The notes beneath the pieces are model-generated. The model had not been told where the DNA came from. It made no database searches and saw only the letters and a list, made by a program, of their open reading frames with translations. The position numbers and the translations under genes were made by a program. Shown piece after piece: positions 1 to 5,745 of a DNA stretch of 6,635 nt (the stretch's first letter is position 1; each line of letters starts with the position of its first letter). The DNA is from Oscillospiraceae bacterium (GTDB taxonomy: Bacteria; Bacillota; Clostridia; Oscillospirales; UBA929). The stretch is taken from the NCBI GenBank assembly GCA_031289065.1, contig JAITQI010000095.1, positions 1 through 6,635 on the forward strand, read 5' to 3'.

Positions 1-77
1 TTGGGGTTCCAGCGCCGGGTTTGGTGTCCGAAGTGGACGCCCGCCTCCAGCAACTGCTTCATGGATACGACTGCCAT
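1..77 (-). CDS. rpsB: 30S ribosomal protein S2, N-terminal fragment (cut by window edge)
   Basis: Reading leftward from the ATG at 77-75, the 25 complete codons give MAVVSMKQLLEAGV followed by HFGHQTRRWNP, the near-invariant N-terminus of bacterial ribosomal protein S2. S2 binds the 30S subunit head/body junction and is required for S1 docking. The rest of the gene (normally about 230-260 residues) lies beyond the left edge. The start is fixed by the match to the family and by a perfect AGGAGG (complement of 84-89) six bases upstream. In most bacteria rpsB is followed by tsf, which would lie outside the window. Recognition rests on a short but highly conserved stretch. Confidence 0.95.
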   Translation of the reverse strand, partial: MAVVSMKQLLEAGVHFGHQTRRWNP

Positions 78-215
78 AGTATGCCTCCTAAAATTTTGTT
101 GTCGCGCCGAACATTCCGACGCGCCGCCACCCGGTTTCATCCCAAGGCCGCCACCCCGCAAACGCGGGACACACGGCAGCCACGGTAACCGGATGTGAGG
201 ATTGCGCACTCGCGC
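78..215 (-). other. rpsB 5' untranslated leader
   Basis: From the start site predicted by the promoter at 222-250 (transcription start near 215) to the rpsB ATG there are about 138 nt without a convincing ORF. The leader is GC-rich and holds a 5-bp hairpin (155-159 with 164-168, AAAC tetraloop on the plus strand) and a twice-repeated GGTGGCGGC on the minus strand. A long structured leader before a ribosomal protein gene suggests autogenous control by the protein, but I do not recognise a named ribosomal-leader motif. The extent depends on the predicted promoter. Confidence 0.45.
84..89 (-). promoter_or_regulatory. Shine-Dalgarno of rpsB
   Basis: AGGAGG on the minus strand, separated by six bases (CATACT) from the rpsB ATG. 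This is a consensus site and confirms the start codon and strand of the fragment at the left edge. Confidence 0.9.
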
Positions 216-221
216 CAAAAT

Positions 222-250
222 ATGATAGCACATTTGGCGGGGAATTGCAA
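222..250 (-). promoter_or_regulatory. Promoter of rpsB (sigma-A type, extended -10)
   Basis: On the minus strand, TTGCAA (245-250) is followed by a 17-base spacer and TATCAT (222-227), with a TGC directly before the -10 (extended -10). The stretch upstream (268-299) holds two copies of the self-complementary AAATATTT, A/T-rich blocks that could act as an UP element. The promoter points at rpsB and fits the strong expression expected of it. Confidence 0.65.
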
Positions 251-310
251 GGGCTTTGCCAGCCCGCAAAATATTTTCCCAGTCCCCCAAAAATATTTCA
301 CGTATACCTC

Positions 311-339
311 TTGACATACGCGTATTACAAGTGTAATAT
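311..339 (+). promoter_or_regulatory. Promoter of the BlaI/BlaR1-like operon
   Basis: TTGACA (311-316), a 17-base spacer and TAATAT (334-339) make a near-consensus sigma-A promoter. The predicted start is near 346, leaving a leader of about 40 nt before the repressor gene. The -10 and the end of the spacer are covered by the palindromic operator at 323-338, so a bound repressor would block RNA polymerase. Confidence 0.85.
323..338. promoter_or_regulatory. BlaI/MecI-type operator palindrome
   Basis: TATTACA-AG-TGTAATA is a perfect 7-bp inverted repeat with a 2-base centre, containing the TACA-N2-TGTA core typical of BlaI/MecI operators (such as TACTACATATGTAGTA). It overlaps the spacer and -10 of the operon promoter. 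The adjacent gene encodes a BlaI-family repressor, so autorepression is the straightforward reading. Only one such palindrome is visible; staphylococcal bla and mec regions have more than one binding dyad. Confidence 0.8.
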
Positions 340-387
340 ATAAATCACAAGGGTAAACCAAACAAACAAGCCGAAGGGGGAATCACG

Positions 388-768
388 ATGGTCAAGCCCA
401 TCACCGACGCCGAACTGGAAATTATGAAAATTCTCTGGCGGGAGAACCGCCCGCTGTCCTTCAAGGAGATACGCACCGAACTGGAGGTCGGCACCGACTG
501 GAACAAGTCCACCATCCAAACCCTGCTGCGCCGCCTGTGCGAAAAGGGCTCGGTAGCCGCCCAGGAACACTACGTCGTCCTGTACACCGCGAACGTCAGC
601 CGAGAGGAATACGTCCGCGCCGAAGTCCCGGCCTTTCTGGACAGGGTGTTCGACGGCAGCGCCATGAAGCTGGTCGCCGCCCTGCGCCGGGGGGGAACCC
701 TGTCCGACGGGGACATCGCCGAGCTGCGGGCCTTTTTCAAAGCGGAAGGCGGCGAACAGGATGAATGA
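388..768 (+). CDS. BlaI/MecI/CopY-family transcriptional repressor
   Basis: A 126-residue cytoplasmic DNA-binding repressor, the usual family length. Residues 5-70 form the winged helix-turn-helix: the family opening ITDAELEIMKILW (5-17), the recognition helix region around WNKSTIQTLLRRL (38-50) and the wing ending in LYTANVS. Residues 72-126 hold the dimerisation/cleavage region, with EEYVRAEVPAFLDRVF matching the family. The ATG at 388 is set by AAGGGGG (374-380) seven bases upstream and by alignment with family N-termini. The gene overlaps the membrane protease gene by 8 bp, so the two are translationally coupled and form a repressor-plus-sensor-protease system. The staphylococcal Asn-Phe scissile bond is not present: the equivalent place (about residues 98-99) reads Ala-Leu. 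The regulated targets, beyond its own operon, cannot be told from this window. Confidence 0.92.
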   Translation: MVKPITDAELEIMKILWRENRPLSFKEIRTELEVGTDWNKSTIQTLLRRLCEKGSVAAQEHYVVLYTANVSREEYVRAEVPAFLDRVFDGSAMKLVAALRRGGTLSDGDIAELRAFFKAEGGEQDE

Positions 769-2611
769 CGTCTGGAACGACTTCATGCGAGCGCTGTTGG
801 TCATGTCGGCCAGCGGGAGCGCCGCCGCGCTGCTCCTGTTCGCGCTGAAACCCCTGGTCAAAAACCGCCTCCCCAAAGCCGCGCAATACTATCAGTGGCT
901 CATTGTCCTCGCGGCGCTGCTCATCCCCTTCTCGAAGCTCGTCGTCCTCCCGGCTCCGTCCGCCGCCGCCGCGACGACCGCCCGCGCCCCCGCCGCCCTC
1001 ATCTACAATGCGGTGGAACAGTACGCCGTCACCGTGGAGGAAACCCGCGACCGCCTCCAACAGGGGCAGACCGTCCCATCCCCCGTCCAGCGCGCCCCCG
1101 AAGCCGCCGCCCTTCTCTCCACCCTCCTGTTTTTCGTCTATCCCTTCGGGGCGGCCCTGGTTTTGGGGGTCAACCTCCTGGGATACGTGCGGTTCACCCG
1201 CCGGGTCAAACGCGGCCGAAGCCCGGCCCGACCGGAAGAAACAGCGCTCCTCGCCGCCCTCTGCAGCGACGGCACCGGCCGTCGGGTGCCCGGCCTGTAC
1301 CGGAGCGCCGCCGCCTATACCCCCATGCTGATGGGCCTGTTCCGCCCGACGATTGTCCTGCCGGTGCGGACATACAGCCGGGCGCAGATCGCCGGTATCC
1401 TGAGCCATGAGCTCATCCATGACCGGCGGCGAGACGTCCTGGTCAAGTGGGCGGGTGTCCTGGCCTGCTCGCTGCACTGGTTCAACCCCCTGGTGTGGCT
1501 GACCCGGGGGGAGACAGACAGAGCCTGCGAGCTGGCCTGCGACGAGGCGGTCATCCGCCGAATGGACCCCCAGGGGCGGCAGTCCTACGGCGAAACGCTG
1601 ATCACCTTTGCCGCCGCGCCCCCAACCCCCCGGGCCGTCCTGGCCACCACCATGTGCGAAGAGAAGAAATCCCTCAAAGAAAGGTTGCGCGCCATTATGA
1701 CACATAAAAAAACCACCCGCCTGGCGGTCGCCCTGGCCGCCGCGCTCCTGGTCACGGTCGCCGGCGCGGCGATTGTGCTGGGCGCGGGCTGCGCCCCGGC
1801 GACACCTCAGGCCAATCCGGAGAGCTCCGCCTCGCCCCCCGCCGCCCCGGAGACGTACCTCTACGAAACCCAGGGCTACACCCTTCGCCTGCCCATCGCC
1901 TTCAAAGACAACGTGATCTTCACCAACGACGCCTATCAGCGCCCGTCCGTTGTGACCGTGATCTACGCCAACGAATACTACAACGCGGCCACCGGGGAAA
2001 CCTGGCCGGGGAACGCGTACATCCTCAGCATCGTGCGCAGCACCCAAGCGGAGTTCGAGCACTATTTCCCGGGGACAGACCAAATGGGCGGCGTGTACCA
2101 TTTCGCCCGGGACGCCGACTACTACTACAGCGTGGAAACCCCCACCGACGTCCAAAGCGTCGATCCCCTCTACCGCGCCCTGAGCGAACAGGTGGGCGAC
2201 ATTGTCGCCGCTTTCATCGCCGACAACGGCCTCGCGCCTTACGACCATCAGGCGGCGGTCTACGCCCCGGCCTACACCTACCTCGGGGAACACCTGCTGT
2301 ACAAAATGACGCTGATCAACGGCACCAAGAACACCTATGTCCTGTCCCAGCCGGTCAAACAGGGCCCGGGCGGCATCTGGTGCGTGGAGCGGCTGTTCAT
2401 CGACGAAACCGGCCAGCTCATCTGGACCTTCCCCGACACCGACCTCTCGGCGGCGGACTATTACGCCGAAATCCAGCGCCAGGCCGACAGCGGCCAGACC
2501 GCCAACTGGGCCCATGATTGGCTCGACCCCGAAAGCGTGGCCCAAGGGAACATCGTCGAACCCGCCCACATCGCCGAAGCCACCCTCGTCCCGGCGGAGG
2601 GCGGCCAGTAA
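761..2611 (+). CDS. BlaR1/MecR1-like M56 membrane metalloprotease with a non-PBP extracellular domain
   Basis: A 616-residue putative signal-transducing protease. Predicted membrane segments lie at about 9-30, 43-63, 116-142 and 321-343. The cytosolic zinc-protease domain lies between the third and fourth, with HELIH (216-220) followed by DRRRD, FNPLVW (241-246) and CELACDE (256-262), where E257 is a likely third zinc ligand. These are hallmarks of peptidase family M56. Residues 299-320 carry the positively charged KERLRAIM-type motif that precedes the last membrane segment in this family. About 270 residues then face outward. They contain no SxxK and no KTG-type motif, so this is not the penicillin-binding sensor of true BlaR1 and the signal is unknown. 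An Ala/Pro/Ser-rich linker (345-363) precedes the folded part. A Cys at 344 follows the last membrane segment (LGAGC). The start overlaps the upstream repressor stop, so expression is coupled. By analogy, activation would cause loss of the repressor, directly or indirectly. Confidence 0.9.
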   Translation: MNDVWNDFMRALLVMSASGSAAALLLFALKPLVKNRLPKAAQYYQWLIVLAALLIPFSKLVVLPAPSAAAATTARAPAALIYNAVEQYAVTVEETRDRLQQGQTVPSPVQRAPEAAALLSTLLFFVYPFGAALVLGVNLLGYVRFTRRVKRGRSPARPEETALLAALCSDGTGRRVPGLYRSAAAYTPMLMGLFRPTIVLPVRTYSRAQIAGILSHELIHDRRRDVLVKWAGVLACSLHWFNPLVWLTRGETDRACELACDEAVIRRMDPQGRQSYGETLITFAAAPPTPRAVLATTMCEEKKSLKERLRAIMTHKKTTRLAVALAAALLVTVAGAAIVLGAGCAPATPQANPESSASPPAAPETYLYETQGYTLRLPIAFKDNVIFTNDAYQRPSVVTVIYANEYYNAATGETWPGNAYILSIVRSTQAEFEHYFPGTDQMGGVYHFARDADYYYSVETPTDVQSVDPLYRALSEQVGDIVAAFIADNGLAPYDHQAAVYAPAYTYLGEHLLYKMTLINGTKNTYVLSQPVKQGPGGIWCVERLFIDETGQLIWTFPDTDLSAADYYAEIQRQADSGQTANWAHDWLDPESVAQGNIVEPAHIAEATLVPAEGGQ

Positions 2612-2625
2612 AAGAAACACAAAAC

Positions 2626-2682
2626 AACACCGCCCGCCCCAACATCGCCCCTCACGCGGGCGTCGCCGGGGCGGGCGGCGTT
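2626..2682. terminator. Hairpin terminator between convergent genes
   Basis: CCGCCCGCCCC (2630-2640) pairs perfectly over 11 bp with GGGGCGGGCGG (2668-2678), and AAC/GTT flanks (2626-2628, 2680-2682) extend it past one mismatch. The 27-nt loop holds its own 5-bp hairpin (CGCCC 2646-2650, GGGCG 2658-2662). It lies between the protease stop (2611) and the leftward LRR gene's stop (2687). Read leftward it is followed by a T-rich stretch (complement of 2610-2629), and rightward only by TTTACGTT. It therefore probably ends the LRR transcript well and the protease operon less cleanly. Confidence 0.7.
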
Positions 2683-2686
2683 TACG

Positions 2687-4282
2687 TTAAAAGAGAATGT
2701 CGCACTTCGGTAGCGCCTGTTGCAGTACGTCGATCTGCGCTTGGGTGAGAGGGTTGCCGTATAAAACCAAGGCTTCCAAATTGGTCAGCCCCTTGAGGGC
2801 GGAGGGGTCGCTGATGTTGTTGAAATGCAAATCCAAGAATGCCAAAGTGGTCAGCGCTTTGAGGGGTGTTGGGTCGCTGATGTTGTTGGAACCCAACGCC
2901 AAGTATTCCAACTTGGTCAGCCCCTTGAGGGGTGACAGCTCGCTAACGTCGTTGGAAAGCACATCCAAGTATACCAATTTGACCAACCCCGCGAGGGGTG
3001 ACAAATCGCCGATCCTGTTGTCGCTCAACGATAAGTCTGTCAAATTGGTCAACCCGTTGAGGGGAGAGAGGTCGCTGATGTTGTTGTCGCTCAACGATAA
3101 GTCTGTCAACTTGGTCAGCCCCATGAGAGGGGATAGGTCTTTGATGTTGTTGCCGCCCAGCCTCAAGTCATCCAACTTGGTCAACGCCTTGAGGGGAGAC
3201 AGGTCATTGATGTTGTTGTCATCCAAATACAATCTCGTCAACGCAATCAACCCGTTGAGAGGCGATAGGTCGCTGATGTTGTTCTCGTACAACCACAGGT
3301 CTTCCAAATTGGTCAACCCCGCGAGAGGGGACAGATTGCTGATCCGGTTGCCGCCCAAATGCAAGATTGTCAAATTGGACAGCCCCTTGAGAGGCGACAG
3401 GTCGCTGATGTTGTTGTCGCTAAAACTCAAGTTTGTCAACTTGGGCAGCACCTGAAGGGGCGACAGGTCGCTGATGTTGTTGTCGCCCAAAGCCAAGGCT
3501 GTCAAATTGGTCAGCCCTTTGAGAGGCGACAGGTCGCTGATGTTGTTGTCGCTAAAAACCAATATTTTCAAATTGGTCAGTGCCGCGAGGGGGGACAAAT
3601 CGCTGATGTCGTTATAGCGCAAATCCAACCTGGTCAGTTTTGTCAAGGACTTCAGCGGCGTAATGTCTACCAGGCCTTTCTCGGGCAAGGACAATTCCGT
3701 AACGTCCAGGGGAATCTTCTGCCCGGCGAAGGTGATGTACTCCTGAGAACCCGGCCCCGGCGCGACGCCGGTATAAGGCTTTCCTGTTTCGATGGCGGCC
3801 AGCCGCGTCTCCTCATCCCAGTAAACATTAAACTGCGACACCGTGTCCGTCAGCAGTGCGGCCACAGAGCGCAGACGAAGATAATTCTCGTCGGCGATCT
3901 GGTAGGCGCGCTCAAAGGTGACCGACTCTCTGTAGAGCAAAAACTTCGTGTCGCTGCCCACGGCAACCTGACTGCCGTCAGCGCCCCCGCCGGACGTGGG
4001 CATTCCGCTGTAAGCCCTGCCCGGCTGAAGAATCGCCTGCGTCCCATCCCACAAAACGTCGAACTGCGACACAGTCCCGCTCAGCAGCTCCGCTACCGAA
4101 CGCAGACGAATATAGTTCTCGTCGTCAATCTGATAGGCCCGGGAGAAACTGACAGCCTTCCCATCGAGCAGGAACTTCGTATCGCTCACCGCCGCGACCT
4201 TGTCAGCCCCCGCCGCCCCGGCGAACGCACCCAGCGACAGCAGCAGAACAGCGGCGAGAACGAGGGATAGCAATTTTTTCAT
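2687..4282 (-). CDS. Secreted leucine-rich-repeat protein with two stalk (copper-amine-oxidase N-like) modules
   Basis: A 531-residue exported protein. Residues 1-24 are a signal peptide (MKKLL, hydrophobic core, cleavage probably near AFA or AGA). Two related modules follow (about 29-93 and 106-172), each with SDTKFLL, RAYQI, ENYxRLRSVA and VSQF, the pattern of stalk / copper amine oxidase N-terminal-like domains common in secreted clostridial proteins. After a short linker and an N-terminal cap (about 183-212), residues 213-520 are fourteen exact 22-residue leucine-rich repeats of internalin/SDS22 type. The end (PLTQAQIDVL, then ALPKCDILF) is a C-terminal cap. There is no LPxTG, membrane anchor or SLH domain, so attachment is unknown; a binding or adhesion role is inference. 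The start is supported by GGGAGG (complement of 4291-4296), eight bases upstream. GC is about 50% in the repeat part against 60% or more in neighbouring genes, from repeat-driven composition or horizontal origin. Confidence 0.9.
   Translation of the reverse strand: MKKLLSLVLAAVLLLSLGAFAGAAGADKVAAVSDTKFLLDGKAVSFSRAYQIDDENYIRLRSVAELLSGTVSQFDVLWDGTQAILQPGRAYSGMPTSGGGADGSQVAVGSDTKFLLYRESVTFERAYQIADENYLRLRSVAALLTDTVSQFNVYWDEETRLAAIETGKPYTGVAPGPGSQEYITFAGQKIPLDVTELSLPEKGLVDITPLKSLTKLTRLDLRYNDISDLSPLAALTNLKILVFSDNNISDLSPLKGLTNLTALALGDNNISDLSPLQVLPKLTNLSFSDNNISDLSPLKGLSNLTILHLGGNRISNLSPLAGLTNLEDLWLYENNISDLSPLNGLIALTRLYLDDNNINDLSPLKALTKLDDLRLGGNNIKDLSPLMGLTKLTDLSLSDNNISDLSPLNGLTNLTDLSLSDNRIGDLSPLAGLVKLVYLDVLSNDVSELSPLKGLTKLEYLALGSNNISDPTPLKALTTLAFLDLHFNNISDPSALKGLTNLEALVLYGNPLTQAQIDVLQQALPKCDILF
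2723..3646 (-). repeat. Tandem array of fourteen 66-bp units coding the LRRs
   Basis: The array is 924 bp, exactly 14 x 66 bp, with no insertions or deletions. Every unit encodes L-x-x-L-x-x-L-x-[LFV]-x-x-N, and most continue as NISDLSPL. Position 12 (Asn) is invariant in all fourteen. The last three or four units diverge towards the cap. At DNA level a 28-nt stretch is identical one unit apart (3016-3043 and 3082-3109) and a 39-nt stretch is identical two units apart (3387-3425 and 3519-3557). These indicate recent unit and two-unit duplications or gene conversion. Confidence 0.92.
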
Positions 4283-4326
4283 GGATAGACCCTCCCAAGG
4301 AAATCTTTTTGCAAAACACCTATTTT

Positions 4327-4355
4327 ATAGTACACCCCAACACAACAACTGTCAA
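4327..4355 (-). promoter_or_regulatory. Promoter of the LRR gene
   Basis: On the minus strand, TTGACA (complement of 4350-4355), a 17-base spacer and TACTAT (complement of 4327-4332) point at the LRR start codon about 45 bases downstream. The -35 is consensus and the -10 matches four of six positions. The region is A/T-rich relative to the flanking genes. Confidence 0.65.
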
Positions 4356-4372
4356 ACCCGCAAAATAAATTA

Positions 4373-4386
4373 CGAACACATGTTCC
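4373..4386. promoter_or_regulatory. LexA (DinR) SOS box
   Basis: CGAACACATGTTCC matches the Bacillus-type LexA consensus CGAACRNRYGTTYC at all 14 positions, with the GAAC-N4-GTTC palindrome intact. It overlaps the predicted -35 (4383-4388) of the rightward radical-SAM promoter, a position expected to repress. The leftward LRR promoter's -35 ends 17 bp away, outside the box, so control of that gene is less likely. Confidence 0.85.
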
Positions 4387-4411
4387 ATTTTTGCCGCGTC
4401 TGTGATATACT
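4383..4411 (+). promoter_or_regulatory. Promoter of the radical-SAM / DUF4130 genes (extended -10)
   Basis: TATACT (4406-4411) is preceded by TGA, giving an extended -10. The -35 at the right distance (TTCCAT, 4383-4388, 17-base spacer) is weak, which fits an extended -10 promoter. The right half of the LexA box lies over this -35. The predicted start is near 4418, leaving a leader of about 28 nt. Confidence 0.65.
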
Positions 4412-4445
4412 GTCCTCACACCATATCGCCGGGAGGGGAAGCCCC

Positions 4446-5735
4446 ATGTCGGATCTGATGAAAAAACTCACCATACTGGGCGCGGCGGCCAAGTTTGACG
4501 CCTCCTGCTCATCCTCGGGCGGGGGCCGGGCGGGCAAACCCGGCCAGCTGGGCAACACCTGCTCGGCCGGCATCTGCCACACCTGGGCCGCCGACGGCCG
4601 GTGCGTCTCCCTGCTCAAAGTTCTGCTGTCCAACGCCTGTTGCTACGACTGCGCCTATTGCGTCAACCGCCGCTCCTCCGACGTGGAGCGGGCGACCTTT
4701 ACCCCGGCCGAGCTGGCCGAGCTCACCGTCTCCTTCTACCGCCGCAACTACATCGAGGGCCTGTTCCTCAGCTCCGGCGTCCTCAAATCCCCCGATTACA
4801 CCATGGAACTCATGGGCGAAACCCTCCGTCTCCTCCGGGAGGACTACCACTTCGGCGGCTATATCCACGTCAAGGTCATCCCCGGCGCGGACAGCCGCAT
4901 GGTCAACGCCATCGGGCTCTTGGCCGACCGGGTCAGCGTCAACGTGGAGCTGCCCTCCCGGGAGGGCCTGTCCCTGCTGGCCCCCCAGAAAACCCCGGAG
5001 AACATCTTCGCCCCCATGAACCACATCCAACGCGCCCAGACCATGAGCCTGGAGGATCGCCGCCATTTTAAGACGGCCCCCCTCTTCGCCCCGGCCGGCC
5101 AGGCCACCCAGATGATCGTCGGCGCCACCCCGGACACCGACCTGACCATCCTGCGCCTGTCCCACGCCCTGTACCGCAAATACCGCCTCAAACGGGTGTA
5201 TTTTTCCGCCTACATCCCGGTGGGGGAAAACCCCGCCCTCCCCGCCCCGGGCAGCCGGGTGCCCCTGCTCCGGGAACATCGCCTCTACCAGGCCGACTGG
5301 CTGCTGCGGTTTTACGACTTCCAGCCGGACGAACTCCTCAGCGAAAGCGCCCCCCTCCTCGACCCCGAATTGGACCCCAAATGCGTCTGGGCCTTGGCCC
5401 ACCCAGAGCGTTTCCCCGTGGAGGTCAACACCGCCGACTATGAAACCCTGCTCCGCGTCCCCGGCCTGGGCGTGGTGTCGGCCAAGCGCATCCTGGCCGC
5501 CCGTCGCCAAGGGCACCTGACCCTCGACAACCTGCGCAAACTGGGCGTGGTCATGAAGCGGGCGCAGTATTTCCTCATCGCCGCCGGCAAATTCGGCGGC
5601 CGCCTCCCCCCCGGCAGCCCCTTCCTCCGAGAAGCCCTCGCCGAACGGACAAACAATCAACTCTCCCTCTTCACCCCCACCACAGACCCCGTCCTCCCCG
5701 CGCTCCCCCAACACAAAGTCCCCCTACTGGCCTAA
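4446..5735 (+). CDS. Putative DNA modification/repair radical SAM protein (TIGR03916 / rSAM_link_UDG type)
   Basis: A 429-residue cytoplasmic protein. The radical-SAM cluster motif is C65-x3-C69-x2-C72 (CCYDCAYCVNR), which binds a [4Fe-4S] cluster and S-adenosylmethionine. It is preceded by the family's conserved N-terminal segment with four further cysteines (C21, C39, C44, C53). The core barrel runs to about 260 and includes LFLSSGV (107-112) and a YIHVKVIPG strand. Residues about 325-383 form a helix-hairpin-helix (LLRVPGLGVVSAKRIL, 335-350), a non-specific DNA-binding fold. Near the C-terminus QLSLF (405-409) is a canonical sliding-clamp-binding pentapeptide. The ATG at 4446 is chosen because GGGAGGGG (4431-4438) lies seven bases upstream and family N-termini begin here; the frame is open further upstream but crosses the promoter. 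This family is known from its linkage to the DUF4130 protein and uracil-DNA glycosylase-like domains. The chemistry is not known to me. The promoter overlaps a LexA box, suggesting DNA-damage induction. Confidence 0.9.
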   Translation: MSDLMKKLTILGAAAKFDASCSSSGGGRAGKPGQLGNTCSAGICHTWAADGRCVSLLKVLLSNACCYDCAYCVNRRSSDVERATFTPAELAELTVSFYRRNYIEGLFLSSGVLKSPDYTMELMGETLRLLREDYHFGGYIHVKVIPGADSRMVNAIGLLADRVSVNVELPSREGLSLLAPQKTPENIFAPMNHIQRAQTMSLEDRRHFKTAPLFAPAGQATQMIVGATPDTDLTILRLSHALYRKYRLKRVYFSAYIPVGENPALPAPGSRVPLLREHRLYQADWLLRFYDFQPDELLSESAPLLDPELDPKCVWALAHPERFPVEVNTADYETLLRVPGLGVVSAKRILAARRQGHLTLDNLRKLGVVMKRAQYFLIAAGKFGGRLPPGSPFLREALAERTNNQLSLFTPTTDPVLPALPQHKVPLLA

Positions 5736-5745
5736 CCAGACCCAC

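Noticed and set aside
108..121. CGAAC half-site in the rpsB leader as a second LexA box
   Set aside because: Only the left half fits; the GTTC half is absent, so it does not meet the consensus.
1..198. Plus-strand 65-aa open frame at the left edge
   Set aside because: It is antisense to the rpsB start and its leader, lacks a ribosome binding site and has low-complexity content; the minus-strand S2 match explains the region.
1778..1792. Lipobox-like LGAGC at the end of the last membrane segment of the M56 protease
   Set aside because: It lies at residue 344, not in an N-terminal signal peptide, and the -3 residue is Gly; lipidation is not supported, although such a Cys is worth noting in the family.
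737..2620. Minus-strand 627-aa open frame opposite the M56 protease gene
   Set aside because: It is a GC-rich antisense shadow with Gly/Arg/Val-rich composition, no family features and no start signal; the plus strand carries clear M56 motifs.
2697..4270. Plus-strand open frames of 252 and 303 aa across the LRR gene
   Set aside because: Their periodic sequence only mirrors the 66-bp LRR units in another frame; the minus-strand product has a signal peptide, stalk modules and perfect repeats.
4200..4445. N-terminal extension of the radical-SAM reading frame back to 4200
   Set aside because: It would run through the LRR start codon, the LexA box and the promoter; a strong Shine-Dalgarno and the family N-terminus place the start at 4446.
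4509..5714. Minus-strand 401-aa open frame opposite the radical-SAM gene
   Set aside because: It is an antisense shadow in GC-rich DNA with biased composition and no recognisable motif; the plus strand has CX3CX2C and helix-hairpin-helix signatures.
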